64,000 nucleotides of DNA, taken from positions 52,202,658-52,266,657 of the forward strand of contig JACMZG010001870.1 in assembly GCA_018340805.1 (NCBI GenBank). The letters run 5' to 3'. The DNA comes from Microvelia longipes. Its lineage: Eukaryota > Arthropoda > Insecta > Hemiptera > Veliidae. This document shows, piece by piece, positions 24,301 to 36,450 of this stretch; the stretch's first letter is position 1; the number at the start of each line of letters is the position of its first letter. The notes beneath the pieces are model-generated. The model made no database searches. It saw only the letters and a program-made list of their open reading frames with translations, and was not told the origin of the DNA. The translations under genes and the position numbers were made by a program.

Positions 24301-27300
24301 TTTCTCTCGTATGACTAGAAGTTTCTAACCCCCATTATGACCAAAAAAAAGTGAATCTTACTTTTCTCATCGTTCTCTCAATAAGGACTTATAATTTAAG
24401 TTATTCATCTTCTTATTACTTCTCGTCAAGAGAAACTACTATAATAAATCTATTAATATGTAAACCTGCGTTATTTGGAGATAGAAGGCATCACTTCATA
24501 AAGTAATATGTCGTAATATTCAATTGTAGACGTCGTTCTACAAAAATGACAAATATGAATGGAGATCAACTATTGAGCAGAAAGCGGGCACTCAAAATCA
24601 TTCTTTCAGTTCAACTTGTCTGATGAGTGGAATAAGAAAGGGATATGCATCTTTCTAAATATTGATATTGTAAGATACTGTTAGACCTATTATTAAGATC
24701 TAAGAGTTCTTAAAATACAGATCTCAGATGAGAGAATAACACAATCCTTCACAAATGTGATCATTCAATTTCACATAACTGCAATTTAAAAAAATAAAAC
24801 CTTTTTACCATAAAACCCAAAACCCGTCTGTTTTAGTACAATTAGATCCTGGGTTCAGTTTCCACCCTTGATTAAAACCACAACCCCGTTAATTTACCTT
24901 CACTAAGACAATAGAAGATCCTAATCGCCGTAAAAGTATTGTCAAAAAACAGATACTCTTCCCCAAGCCTACTAGTTATCTCTCAAAGCTTCTTACCCAA
25001 CCAAAACACCTAGATCCGCGGACGTAATAGCAGTGCTGCTCTCATCCTGTAGCTGACAAATACTGAAAAACACACATACAACAACTTATTAAGGCTAGCT
25101 CTAATCTATCTGACATGCGGATTAAGGATTACGCTTTTATTCTAACCAACATTAATTCAACCGAATACATTATAAGCTAAGTTTAAAATTAACAAACGAG
25201 ATAGTAGAACTGTTAAAAACGATCAAACCGTGATGAATGCACGACAACAATGCACTAAACACGTTACCGTGGCTCTTTATTGGCAGTTAGCGTCCTAGGC
25301 AAGCTCCGTTTGACGTTTTTTATCATTAGAAAGCAGAACTGGTCTCCTAACAAAAAATTTTAAAGTAAACCTCAGCTTGATAGCGTACTCTTTCGCTTCT
25401 TATATAATCCTACGCTGAAGCATACACTGAAGAAATCATGTCTGCGCATGTCCTCCAACAAAAAACATAATTCCCAAGATCAGTATCATCAATGTTACTA
25501 TCCGCTTCTTACCTCTATAGTCCAACTCAGCTATGCATCGACCACATACAACATACCATCCAGCGAGAGAGATAAATTCATTTCATTAATTTATTACGAT
25601 ACAATTACAAATAATAAATTATTAGTTCCAGATTGGCCCACTTAGCGGGAAACAACGTACATAAGTCAAGATCACTAAAAATCTACACTAAAATAGATAT
25701 ATCAAACAATCGACTAGCTACCGTTATAAGAGCTAACAAATCTTTTAGCTCATAATGAAAACTTGTCCTAGAAAGAACTATTCAAGTTTTCAAAATAAAA
25801 GCTTCTGGCTCTCCCATTTTCGCGAATAATAATTAATGTCATCAGAGAAAGAGAGCCATATAACGATGATCTCGGGGAAATTCGCAAATATGCTTTATAA
25901 TGAACTCTGTCTTACATTCCAATAGATCTCCCGAAAAGATGTCCTGTGTTGGCATACCCTAAGCTTCAAATGGGATATATTGAACCGATCTTTCGGGCCT
26001 ATGTACTCTACGCAAAAATTTAGTTATGTTCTCATACAGATATTTAACAAACAGCTATTTTCATATATTTAACCTTGTATGATAGGCACGTGACTGATTT
26101 ATCACCAGAAAATTAAACCAATTGCAACCGAAGCTTGTTCTTCAAACTAGAACTCACTTCGAGAGGCGACCCAGGAATAACTTAGGTGGTTCTAATTGTC
26201 AGCATATTCAAACCCTGCAGGGCCTCTAGGATTTTTAAGCCAGCGATAATGATTTTTAAATATATTGTCTTAAGGGCAGAATTTTAAGGTTGTGTGATGT
26301 GAGAAGGGACTAAATATTCTATCTAAGAAGTTTGCCAATCAGTCATGAATGTCTAAACCTCTAAAAGGAAGAACATACTGTTCCAAACAATAGGACTACA
26401 CTACTTTCTCTTGTAGATCAGGAACACAGGTACATTTAAAATGAAACTTTGCGTTTTTATAGCACTTTTACGTATTAAACTCAGTGTAAATAGTCTTTAA
26501 GAGCATCAATATCTACATAGTTATATAATGCTAATAATAAAAATCAAAGCATTATTCCAAACAGCACTTGAAGTTACTAACAAGAGCCAAACACAAAAAT
26601 GTGACCCTCAAACTCCAGAGGTTTATAAACCCGTTAGATTGACTTATTATTTTGGCTCCTTAATAAAGTATTAGGTGGTCTGCTATTTCAGATCGGGGGA
26701 ATGTGGGGCCCCTGGGCCTCTTCAAAGATTGGAAAATGACGCCATGGTTTTATAAAAAAAAAAGGTAAAAGGCTCTTTTGTTTAACTTTATGAAATTTGT
26801 ATTTTTGCTAAATATAAGTTTTAACCCATTATAAGTAAATCATCATATAAGAGAGTTGCGCTACTTTCTTCCTCTAGAACAACTCTAACTTCTATTAACT
26901 GTACTTTCATAGAAATACTTGATTTTTAAGTCTGCTAATATCTTGAACATGATGACACAGCAAAACATGCAATTTTAAGACTTTTCTGTATTTTAGGCTG
27001 TAAAGTAGTGATTTGTTGTATCGCTGGCAATATTTGTTTAGTATCGCTGGCAATATTCAAACAATTATATCTCTCCAATCAATTTTGATAAATTAACCAT
27101 CAATTTGTCATTTAATAGACTTATAAAAAGAGCCCTGTAACTTATTTAATAAAACCAATAGGGATACAGCTATAGGGCAAAAACTAATTTTGGGGCCATT
27201 TTCCAGACTTTGAAGGTGCCGAAATTCCCTGATCTGGAATGGGAGACCACCTGATCTTTTATCTGGGAGCCAAAATAATTCAACCTAAGGGGTTGAACCA

Positions 27301-29073
27301 TAGAGGCTCGACAGTGACATTTTTTCATCAGGCTATTGGACTATTTCTACTTATCACCACAAAAATATTACCACCTATGTTTTACCTTCACATTTTAACA
27401 GTTTAATGTTAATTAGATGGGAAGCAGTGACTAAATCAACAGACTGAATTTATAGTTACCATTTCTTAGTAGCAGATATTTTGGCTCCTTTCTGTCCTTC
27501 TAGAGAATATCTGTAGCAGGGTTCTATGATGATACCTGAATCCTTATCAAACACCCTCAAGTATCTCATCATCTGCTCCACAATACACAGAATCATTAGG
27601 ACAACTCAACAACATTAACACAACAACTCAAAGTAACGAGTAGTTGAAACACACGATTACTTTACATTCTGTGCCATTCTTTAGCACAAACTGTAAATGT
27701 AACAATGCACAGTAAAGTTCTCTTTATTCTAATGTAATGCTTCTTCCGATGTGTAACAGTAAGCATCCCTACCTGGCAAACAAGTGTGGGTCAAGGTACA
27801 GGGACCGGCTCCTAGCCGAGCCAGCTTTGACACCAGTACCATGCTTCAAGAATAATTAAAAGGTAAAAGTTGCCTGATAGAAAGATAGAGGGGGAAAGAG
27901 CTAAAACTATACTAAATTTTAAGAAACCAAGACGGGTAGTAGGATCTAGATTCATTATTCTTAGAAGGAGTAGGGCTAGCCAGCGGAAGAGGCGAAGCTA
28001 TTAGGAAAGAGAAGACAGAGAACCTCCACTACATCACAAAATAAAATCCCTCATCTTTAGTGTGAATTAAGGAGTCAATTGCCTGCCACCCAGACAGTCC
28101 GGGTTCAATACTAATCTGGGCCTCTAGGATTTTCATGTGAGGGATGTAAATCCTTACATGTACCATCCTTCAAAAGGGACATTAAGCTGGTGGTCTCAAG
28201 CCAGTGCATGTAAAAGATTTTTAACTCTATATAGAAGAATCTTTTAGTACCCTCAAATGTCAGGTGATTTTATCACTTCTCTCTAATTACTATCACTATA
28301 ACTACTAGGGTGAACTATACTATGACTCAAGTCATGAGTAATAATAACTTATAAATAAGTAAAGCAATAAGTAAACAAGTGAGTTACATGCTGCTGAAGT
28401 CGATGCTGGTGATGCTTATTCCTCGAGTGGTATCGAGGCAACCAGTCTCCTGATACCAGTTTCTTGATGACACTGTCATAGTCTCGTGTCCTCCTGAACT
28501 CCTCCACAAGTTGCTTTAACTCAGCCTTGTTACCTTTCGGTGGAGGTCGGTACCTACCAGCAGAGCACCACATAAATCAATTTTATCTACAATATGTGAC
28601 TTCGCCTTTCATTTGATGTAAAATTTACCATTTAAAAAAACCAGTTATACTATGTTTATAAATAAACAGTAAAGAATACAATTTTACTAAGTTATACAAT
28701 TTTTGTTAGTATTATGTTAATAGTAAAGTTAAAATTAACCTAAAATTAGAAGACACCCAAACCATAATCGGTTCTTCACTGAATAAACCCTGGATGATCC
28801 AGCTTGTTGTCTTAGCATGTTTTTACTAAGATATGCATATCTAGTAAGGTTGCGTATTCTCTAAAATTTCCGTTGAGTTCACTCCCACACTACCACAGTT
28901 TCAAATTAGAAAAATTAGTCAGACAAAAAAAGTTTATAAGACTTAGAGTACCTGACTTTCATCTTGTGAGTGGGGAATCCAAGGTAGGGATCCAGTATGA
29001 GAGAAGTTGCAATGTCATCATTTTCTGATAACTCGGTGGGGTTCATTCCCACACTACCACTGTCAACCACCAT
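20924..29073 (-). CDS. KMT5B: SUV4-20/KMT5-family histone H4K20 methyltransferase, gene span
   Basis: Members of this family methylate histone H4 lysine 20 to the di- and trimethyl state in chromatin. The clean coding exons are 29073-28952, 28553-28388 and 27572-27460. They join in phase and align with the conserved N-terminus of SUV4-20 proteins: an ENDD(I/L)ATSL and DPYLGFxTHKM block, then VRYRPPPKG and SGDW, then the start of the SET region with [10 protein letters not shown]. The last exon is 21361-20924. The middle of the SET domain and post-SET cysteines should follow 27460. They are visible only as blurred traces near 26425-26330 and 25050-25010 (minus strand). Vertebrates have two paralogues (KMT5B and KMT5C) and many invertebrates have one. 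I use the first symbol for the family and cannot tell paralogy. Confidence 0.8.
21362..26450. other. Garbled interval lacking clean SET exons
   Basis: The texture differs from the rest of the window. There are no microsatellites or long A/T runs, and only interrupted similarity to otherwise clean families. On the minus strand, 26416-26330 resembles a STRKNCAQLW..FINHDC SET core with many substitutions and indels. Positions 25050-25010 resemble EISCYYGDGF in the same way. Uncorrected assembly sequence or a decayed copy could explain it. Confidence 0.5.
22390..23645. mobile_element. Degraded TIR element, relative of the 51.7-kb element
   Basis: The left end has ggggacccacccgcaaa and tttccctaca..ttttttgacat. 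The right end has the inverse, tttgattttgcgggtgggtcc. Both match the element at 51719-52583. Interior similarity (acattcattctc..gagtatg) is broken by many changes, as expected from its position in the garbled interval. Confidence 0.5.
26592..27328. mobile_element. TIR element in a KMT5 intron
   Basis: Inverted arms of about 130-155 bp. Inner pairs include aggtggtctgc..cagatc against gatctgg..gagaccacct, and ttttggctcc against ggagccaaaa. Outer pairs include aatgtgac..agagg against cctct..gtcacatt-like blocks. No transposase is seen. Lies between the SET-start exon and the garbled interval. Confidence 0.6.
27460..27572 (-). CDS. KMT5B: KMT5 exon: start of SET domain
   Basis: Begins after the acceptor tggagcag with [18 protein letters not shown], continues [20 protein letters not shown] and ends TG|gtaact in phase 2. 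This matches the family order LR(M/I)F-x-x-DSG-F-x-I, C-x-RYS, GAKI-x-ATK-x-W. The following exon should begin with G to complete Trp, but no clean candidate is present. Confidence 0.85.
28075..28260 (+). mobile_element. tRNA-derived SINE, 5'-truncated
   Basis: Has a B-box-like gggttcaatac and the tail gggcctctaggatttt..atg..gagggatg shared with the SINE at 41455. The A-box part is missing or diverged. Sits about 130 bp beyond a KMT5 exon. Confidence 0.5.
28388..28553 (-). CDS. KMT5B: KMT5 exon: pre-SET helical region
   Basis: Spliced from tgctggtag| to CAT|gtaact. Encodes [19 protein letters not shown], then [14 protein letters not shown] and HRLQQH. This corresponds in SUV4-20 proteins to the segment with the conserved SG(E/D)W motif just before the SET domain. 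Entry is in phase 2 and exit in phase 0, so it joins cleanly to both neighbours. Confidence 0.85.
28952..29073 (-). CDS. KMT5B: KMT5 exon: conserved N-terminal block and likely start
   Basis: The acceptor gtgtgtgtag is followed directly by ATG. The 40 codons include [12 protein letters not shown] and [11 protein letters not shown], which match the family's N-terminal signature. The exon ends GTC AG|gtactc in phase 2, and the next exon supplies G to give Arg. The ATG at 29073 is a plausible initiator because nothing coding was found upstream. A longer N-terminus as in vertebrates cannot be excluded. Confidence 0.8.
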
Positions 29074-29116
29074 CTACACACACCATCACACAATTAATTA
29101 GTTTTTAGTCAATAAA

Positions 29117-29424
29117 AGAGGAAGAAGTCTCTCCGCAAAAATATATTTCTTAATAGCAAAGCGCTTTCAACCTAACAAGAGACCATCATCAGTGCTAGCC
29201 GTTGAATAAACAAGAGGGTGATAGATGAGTCTTACAGATCAGATATCAAAGATAAGACTCATAGACTAATAGTGAGTCTATCTTTGATATCTGATCCGTA
29301 AGACTCATCTATCACCCTCTTGTTTATTCAACGGCTAGCACTGATGATGACCTCTTGTTAGGTTGATAGCGCTTTGCTAAAAAAAATATAAATATATTTT
29401 TATGGAGAGACTTCTTCCTCTTTT
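29117..29424. mobile_element. Foldback element B with hammerhead-like motif
   Basis: Two arms of about 140 bp in inverted order. The minus-strand copy has CTGATGA (29192-29186), a GACCT-type hairpin stem and GAAA (29168-29165). The plus copy has CTGATGA at 29341-29347 with GATA in place of GAAA at 29364-29367. Outer ends carry a gagagactt(c)ttcc block comparable to element A. Lies just upstream of the first KMT5 coding exon. Confidence 0.7.
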
Positions 29425-29583
29425 ATTAAGATGAACTCCATTAACGCTCACCTTAGTTCTTCTTTAGTTTTTAGTCAGTTGATGCATGTAAGGCAAATTG
29501 TAAATAAATGATTTCTTCATGTCGTAGCAAACAAGAGTTTCATTACTTTAATCATCGACATAACAACTAAAGCAATTTAAATA

Positions 29584-30422
29584 CAGTCGGACCTCCATAT
29601 AACGAACTTCTATACAACGAAAGTCTCTATGTAACGAATTTTTTACGTTCCCTTGAATTTTGTGTTTAAAAGTGTTTCTATTTAACGAAAAAAAAATCTA
29701 TATAACGAACAGAATTTCCAAAAAAAGATAAAGGCAAGACTCGCAAACTTTCAAGGAATTGACCAAAACGGCACTTCTGTTTTTCTGTAATTTCCCAAAA
29801 AAATTATTTATTCATTCTCGCCCTGCCTTATTTAATTTTGCGAACTCTTTCTTTACAATTTTTTATGAAATTAGGATTAACACAGCATAGAACTAAAAAT
29901 CTTTCAGTTTTAATTTGGTATTCGGTCTGACCAGTTCGTTTTTGAAACTTTTTATTTGTTTGTAAATCGAGTTTATTAAAATGTCAAAACGGAAATCGCT
30001 GTCCCTTTCTGAAAAAAATCAATTTATTAAAAGATTCTGACGATAGAGTCAAAACAAAGACTTGTCTCTGAATATAAATCGCTCCTAGTTCTATATCATC
30101 AATTTAAAAAAATCGGGAATCTATACTTAGGTTATACGAAACGAGTGGCGATTTAAAAAAAAGTTCTTGAGTATGCAAGTATGAAGACATTGATGACAGT
30201 GGGTGACAATGTTAAGGGACAAAAATTGCCTGTGACAGGACCGCTAATAAGGAAAAAGCTGCTGAATATGCAACTGCGAGGTTATTATTCATCCTATATA
30301 TCCATTAAAATATCATAAAATAGTACAGAGTTATTTATTTTTTCAATTTCTATACAACAAAATTTTTATATAATAAATTTTTTCTCTTGAACCTTTAAGT
30401 TCGTTATATAGAGGTCCGACTG
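29584..30422 (+). mobile_element. pogo/Tigger-type transposon, internally deleted
   Basis: The termini cagtcggacctccatataac and gttatatagaggtccgactg are inverted repeats, flanked by TA on both sides, as expected for Tc1/mariner/pogo elements. From 29981 a broken frame begins MSKRKSLSLSEKNQFIK, the CENP-B/pogo helix-turn-helix N-terminus. Further on, around 30215-30275, GQKLPVTGPLIRKKAAEYA matches the second CENP-B-type DNA-binding domain. The frame is shifted between them and no DDE catalytic domain follows, so it is dead. Confidence 0.85.
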
Positions 30423-30424
30423 TA

Positions 30425-32140
30425 ATTACAATTAAACACAATGAAAGACATTTTAATTAAACTGGGAACCAAAATAATGATAATTTATTATTTAGACTTG
30501 GGTATAGGGCATCACTGGTTCATAATATTGATAACAGGGGGGAGGGATGCTGATTCAAGGCTCTAATATAGAAACAAGTTGATTAAACTTAAATTTTAAT
30601 GACTCAATACATTTGATTAATAAATCTTTTATAGATTTATTTCTGAAATATTTACTTGATGATAAATAACTGGGACCCTCATAATTAAGAGTGCATTTCA
30701 TTAATAATTGAAATTAAAAAAACTTTAGCAAAAATGAAAAAAAAAAAACATTTAATTATCCTTTGGTGTCTAAGTCATTGCAAGAGTTACTAACCTAACA
30801 GCTGTGCTTTAAAGTGAGAATAGACAACAAAATTTGTCTATTCCCATTTTAAAAAGTAAAATTAAAATCAAAAGTTTGTCTTTCTTAAATTACAAAAACT
30901 TACAATTAATAGAAACTCCAAGGAATCAACAAAAATTAATCCCAACAACTTGCTGGATGGAACGGTATCTGATGGGCTAAAATTTATAAATATTGTTAGC
31001 CTATGAAATGTCTATTAATTTTAAATTCTAATGATGACAGGTCGTTAGAAACAACCAGATCTTTCGCAGAAACAATAACAGATGTGTCATCTGTTCAAAT
31101 AAATCTGGACAATAACTTCGGAGCCACTCAGGTCATTAATAAAAAGTAAAAAAACCAAAAGGCCTAATAAACTACCCTGTTAACTAAAGGGCATAATAAA
31201 CTACCCAGTTAACTTCTACTTACTCCGCAAATGTCCACTATTGTCTAACTTTGACTTCAAAGAGCCCTTTAAAAAGAAAGGTTCAAAGCTATCACCCTCT
31301 ATAAAGCTTCCGTTAGAGAAGCAAAATATCCATAAAATTGATTTGGTTGGAAATCAAAGAGCAGGCCACATACATTCAATTTGCTATCAATACAATACAA
31401 TGTATGATACCAACCGTTAGCTAGTTATCATCAAGTTATCATCAACCAATCAGCTAGTTAGCACTAGCTGATTGGGTGGAGACCCCTTTCAAAAACTGTT
31501 ATGTTTGGGAGCAAACATAATTTGAACATTTATTTAAAAAATAATTGACAGAGTAATACACAATACAATCATACAAAAGGCTCTAAAAGTCTTATTACAT
31601 CTATTCATAATGTTATTTGTTTATAAATAAGATCTTACTAGCCACTTAAGCTTAAGGCTTGTGCGCGGCTAGCTTTTCATTAAAATTTTAATTCTCAAGC
31701 TACTTCTTGTTAGTACTTTATAATGAAATTAAGTATAAGAGAAAATGAGTTTTTATAAATCGTTTTCTTTTTTAGTTCATATGAAATATTTCTAAAGAAG
31801 CTAAATTTCTAATACATATACAGACACATAATAATAATATGTAATCTAAATATGTATGCATGTACAATGTACACATTCATTCATACATATACATGTCCAT
31901 ATACACATACATACACATATCCACACATACATACATAAAATTTAAATATTAAGAAAAGAATATGTTAAAAAAAATTACATATAAATTCATAAACTAAATT
32001 AAACCTAATTAGCCAATAAAATTGACAGGATTCATTAAGTAGATCATAACTATTGTCGGTCATCAAACTAAACATATAGACTTATCAAGTTAGAGAGTAA
32101 AAATTAGGGAAAATAGAAAGTGTGAGGAGAGATATTACCG
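30425..32140. other. Non-coding, nothing recognised
   Basis: AT-rich with no supported exon on either strand. Probably an intron of the KMT5 5' leader if the non-coding exons at 32.2 and 36.1 kb are real. Confidence 0.3.
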
Positions 32141-32206
32141 ATGCAACCATCAAGTCTGTGGAAGTTCAGAGCAGCCTGGCATTCAACTCTAACATTCCAC
32201 CTGTAA
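32141..32206 (-). other. Candidate 5' untranslated exon of KMT5
   Basis: On the minus strand, ctgttacag precedes a 66-base segment of mixed composition that ends atcg|gtaatatc. Any frame through it fails to join the downstream ATG exon in phase, so if real it is non-coding leader. Supported only by splice-site pattern, position and composition. Confidence 0.3.
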
Positions 32207-32324
32207 CAGAGATAAGTAATACACATCATATGTGATCACACATGAGTCTACATGTACAAATCAATTATAGCTCCAGGTGACTATTTTATACAGGGTTTCA
32301 AACACACAACAAAAATAATAAGCC

Positions 32325-32560
32325 GCCTCCGTGGTCGAGGTCTTTAGTTATTAAACTGACCTTTGACTCCACGGAGGTCTGGGGTTCACATCCCAGGTTA
32401 ACCTTTTAGTTTAGATTAGATTATTGTTTGAATAAATTATCACCGACTTTAGATTACACTTTGAGCGTAACAGTTGCCACAACCACTAGAGGTTGTTCCT
32501 GCAGGGATTATCCCTGATGGGCTGCAAGGTTTTAAACAGGATTTATTATTATTATTATAA
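32325..32560 (+). mobile_element. tRNA-derived SINE
   Basis: A-box-like ccgtggtcgaggt and B-box-like ggggttcacatccc sit about 55 bp apart. They are followed by a family-specific body with acagttgccac, ctagaggttgttcctgc and gggattatccctg. A decayed copy is at 17835-18110. Confidence 0.6.
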
Positions 32561-32599
32561 CAATAACAATATTTATTTAACTGCTCATCATTTTACTTT

Positions 32600-33935
32600 A
32601 TTTTAATAAATGTCCATGTTTCAGAACCCAATGGATTCAAAAACATTCTGTCTTTCTTTCTTAGTGTATATATGTATATATATATATAATATTTTTTTCT
32701 TTTATTAAACATCATGGTGAGTCTATACTACAAAATTTCTGTCAAAACAACTAATGATATTGTTTGTAGTTTAAAGTAAAATACAAACTCTTTATTTTAC
32801 TTCATTTAACCCTGGAAAGTAGAGTTCCCAACTAAAATCTGGGATGCCATTACAATTCTGAACTCATTATATTAATGAGTGACATATAGAAAAATATGCC
32901 TAATATAAGACAATGGGTGAAGGGTAGGATTAAATCCAGTGCGTGTAAAAGTCTTAACCATATATATGCAAGAAGCTAAGTGCTTAATAAAGTAGTGGAA
33001 CATGGCGACAATTAATATTCTCTTGTAGGGATTACTGTAGGAAAAAAACATGTGCAGAGAGACAAGTTGGTAACAACTTCTAAATATCACCTGAATCAGA
33101 TAATTTAGGTGATATCCTCATTTCAAAATATTAAACACATTATATTTATTTTAAATACATTTGTCTAAGAAATTGTTTTTATAAAAAGGAACTTTTCTTA
33201 GTAAATTTAATTTTTAACCTGCTTCTCTCTTGGGTAATTTTTTTGTCCACCGATTCGGTTCCACATACAGTAGCCAAATTTTGCGTTTAAAAAAAGGAAA
33301 TTTCCATAAAAGTATTTAATTGATTTAATATTACAGGTATTTATTAATTTAAATTTTAATTCTGTACCCTGAGCCTTTTTATGTACCATTATTTCAAAAA
33401 CCACCTAGAATAAAGCAGGTTAAACAATAATTTTTCAAAAATATATTATTCTATATAAACATATCCATTTGCTTTAATAAAACAAGTTTTGCAATGAAAA
33501 AAAGTAAAAACACAATAATTGTTATTTAGCCCCCAACCCCACCCCACCTCCAATACAGACCCCCATAATTTAGTCCCCTAACAATAACAAAAAATAAAAA
33601 TATAATGTTTTTCCATACAAGATTAATAAATTATTGATACAAAATTTTCTATCTTGACCACTTGTTGGGTGCAAGATCCTAAGTACAATTTTTTTATTGA
33701 GATAAAAGTATAAAACAGACAAAAGATTTTTTTAAAGAGTAACTTTTTGTTGAAAAATAAATACTTTGAATTTGACATGTACGAGAAACCTGATCTATGG
33801 TATACTAGTTGGTACCACTGTAAATACTAGCTTGTAACATTAAGTCTTATACAGTAAGTTTTTAAGTGTCTCTATTTAATTGTCTATAATTGTGCATTTT
33901 TTCATATACAAGACAAAACATTTTAGGTTTACCAT
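32600..33935. other. Non-coding, nothing recognised
   Basis: AT-rich, with a short (TA)n near 32668-32690. No supported exon. Confidence 0.35.
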
Positions 33936-34335
33936 GATTTTTTTTGGGTAACTAATTACCCAAAACTAATAATTATGTCACCACTTTTGGCATAGAGATA
34001 TATACTAGAGGAGGCATAGCCTATCTCAATAGATTGAGAAGCCTGAAACATCTTTTTGGGGCTCTCAGGGGCTCTGTGTAACCTCATTAAAACCTCCTTC
34101 AAGAGTGAGTTAAGGTTATAATAAATCAATTGATTTTGTCTTCCAGCACATTGTTTGTTGATTAGTATTTTTAACATTCTCTTATATAAGTTATTGTTAT
34201 TCTGAACCGATTATTTAATAGTATATAAGAAACGAAGATGGTCAGGTTACCTCTAGGTAATAATATCTCTATGACTTTTGGTAACTATTGCCCAAATCTG
34301 ATAACTTTGTTACCAATTTTTGGTGACTTCTAAAA
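33935..34335. repeat. Dispersed repeat, copy 1
   Basis: Positions about 34000-34170 match 44175-44305 closely, including ggcatagcctatct, ggggctctcaggggctctgt and gagttaaggttata. Partial inverted similarity at the outer ends (ttgggtaactaattacccaa and related) hints at a TIR element. No coding function seen. Confidence 0.6.
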
Positions 34336-34614
34336 GTTCAATTGAAAAATACAAAATATTTTTTGCTATATTTTTAAAAGTTACTAAAGTTGGTAAAAAT
34401 CATATCTGAGTAAAACACTTGACTGAGCGATTTTAGCAATATTTAGCAATAATTGTGGAGCCCATGTGCAAAAAAATTGTGTGCTCAATAGTGTGTTGTT
34501 TATTCCATGTGACTTTTTCAACCATGAGTGGAATTCCTCCTCCCACCCTCTCTCAAAATAATTTTAATTCAAATTTACAATAAAACATACTAGGTGGATA
34601 ACAGGATTAGATAT

Positions 34615-35443
34615 ATTCGCGATTCAAAGTCCGTAGCAGCGCCACCGTGGCTGATAAGAAATTGATAACGAAAGGGTGATCGTTGTTAAAGTCCTTATGG
34701 GGTTTATTTGGTTTTTCTTATTTGTGACGATTATTTCTTAATTTTTTTTCTCAATGTGCTTCAATTTAATTAATTTTAGAGCGTATGAAATCAGTAGAAT
34801 CACTATTTCCTTGAAAAATAAGGTTTTAATGGGTTGTCACGAATATTTAAATTGAGTGATAAGAAGGTGAAAATCAAAATATAGTGTTTTATTTTAGTTA
34901 TTGTTGAATAATGTTACTTTTGAATAATTTTAGTTGGCACAAACACACAAAATTACTTTTTATTGAATTAAACTGTTTAAATTAGTTGTAACAGATATTT
35001 AAATTAACTGATAATGAGCTGATTTTCACCGTAATTGTGTTTTAATTTATTAATCAATATTATTTAAACACTAAAATAGTTAATAACTCAATAAATTCAC
35101 TTTTTGTAAAATGTTTGTTTAAATTATCCGTTTAGGTTTTATTATTTCTAGGTTAAATCGGACAAATCCAAGTCTGTAGTGATAAGAGCCTGATTCTATA
35201 TTTAAAATCCTGAAATAATCAAAGTATTTATCTACGAAATATTGGCAATTTTTTTTAGCACCGATGATCGTTCTATTAATTTTTACCTCATTTATCACAA
35301 GTTAACTAACAATAAAAAATAAAAGAAGAATTTTTATTGGCTCCCATGCTAATCCTGTGATAAAAACTTTTGTGATCACCCTTTTGCTTTCCCGCCATTG
35401 GTATTGCCAACCTTACAACTATCTCTTTGAATCGCGAATAGAG
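34615..35443. mobile_element. TIR element with tattcgcgattcaaag ends
   Basis: The left end atattcgcgattcaaag and right end ctttgaatcgcgaata are inverted. A second inverted pair, agggtgatc against gatcaccct, lies 45-60 bp inside. About 830 bp with no protein. The right arm carries TTTCCCGCC next to ATTGG, possibly fortuitous promoter-like motifs. Confidence 0.6.
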
Positions 35444-36055
35444 TTAAAAATGATATGACAGCCAGTGCTGAGACCTAATAGTGGAGAAACAATAAACCAA
35501 AAATCTGATCAGATCACAAAGCCTTATTACGAGCCCTGGCCAAAATAAAGTCCTACATTACTTCATTACAGAGTGATTAGCCTTCACCCCCCTCTTCTTT
35601 TAATTTCCCCTCTCAAAATAACTTAATGCACAAGTAAGTATATAATATAGACCTGACCACCCTTTGACACATCAGCTGTTCAGAGCAGTACATTGTAATA
35701 ACTCTAAAGTATAAAGAATGACGCTGAAATTTAATTCAATAACAAATAAGGGAGTAAAGAAGCCTCCGCCCAAGTAAAACCTCGACCTGGGAAAGTAAAA
35801 TCAACTTTTAACGAGCCTATATCTCGATATAAACGAGCCATCATTCCGCTCTCATCTCATTTTAAACAAGCACGACATCAAAAATTAACAAATTTACATC
35901 GGATGTAGGCTAATTATTTAAAAAATACAGAAAATAAAACAAATCAACTGATTAATAATCACAACTTGAATATAAAGGGTAAAAAAATAATGGTGGTCGG
36001 ACAGATATCGGGTCGTACCGACTTCATTATCAAATAACACGAAAATCGAGTTAAA

Positions 36056-36450
36056 CTTACCGTCATTAATTTTACAAACGCATTTGAAATGTAGAGGCGT
36101 ATTAGTAGCGTAAAAACGCACTCGTTTTGTCCACATTGAACGTAAAAATGAGAGAAAACATCGACAATAAGTTTTTAGACAGACGCTTTAGATCAATCAT
36201 GGCTTCAAGAGGTTACTCCAACATCTGTACTGATCACTTCGAATACCTTACAATATCTTACTATTTAACTATCTGAATAACTTGACAACACTTTATCACT
36301 GATTAGAATTCACTTTCATAAAAAAACATTCGAAACAAATAAAATTAAAAACAAATATTAAAAAAAAGAAATGGCAAAAAAGTTTACTGAACGAGAAAAA
36401 CTTGTCAACTGGTTTGGTTTATAATCCGCCAGAGTGCTCTCAAACTTGTA
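36056..36450 (-). promoter_or_regulatory. Candidate KMT5 promoter and first non-coding exon
   Basis: A strong minus-strand donor (gacg|gtaagttt) lies at about 36061-36055. The upstream segment has more CpG and less A/T-run sequence than its surroundings. At 36473-36481 is TTTCCCGCC, an E2F-like site, next to GC-rich sequence. Together these suggest a start region reading leftward. No transcript evidence is available from sequence alone. Confidence 0.3.

Noticed and set aside
25448..25645. 65-codon open frame in the garbled interval
   Set aside because: Plus strand, no motif, and inside sequence whose accuracy is doubtful.
27773..27843. Extra KMT5 exon on the minus strand (peptide [18 protein letters not shown])
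   Set aside because: Splice-like borders exist, but its 71 bases would shift the frame between exons that already join in phase. No family match.
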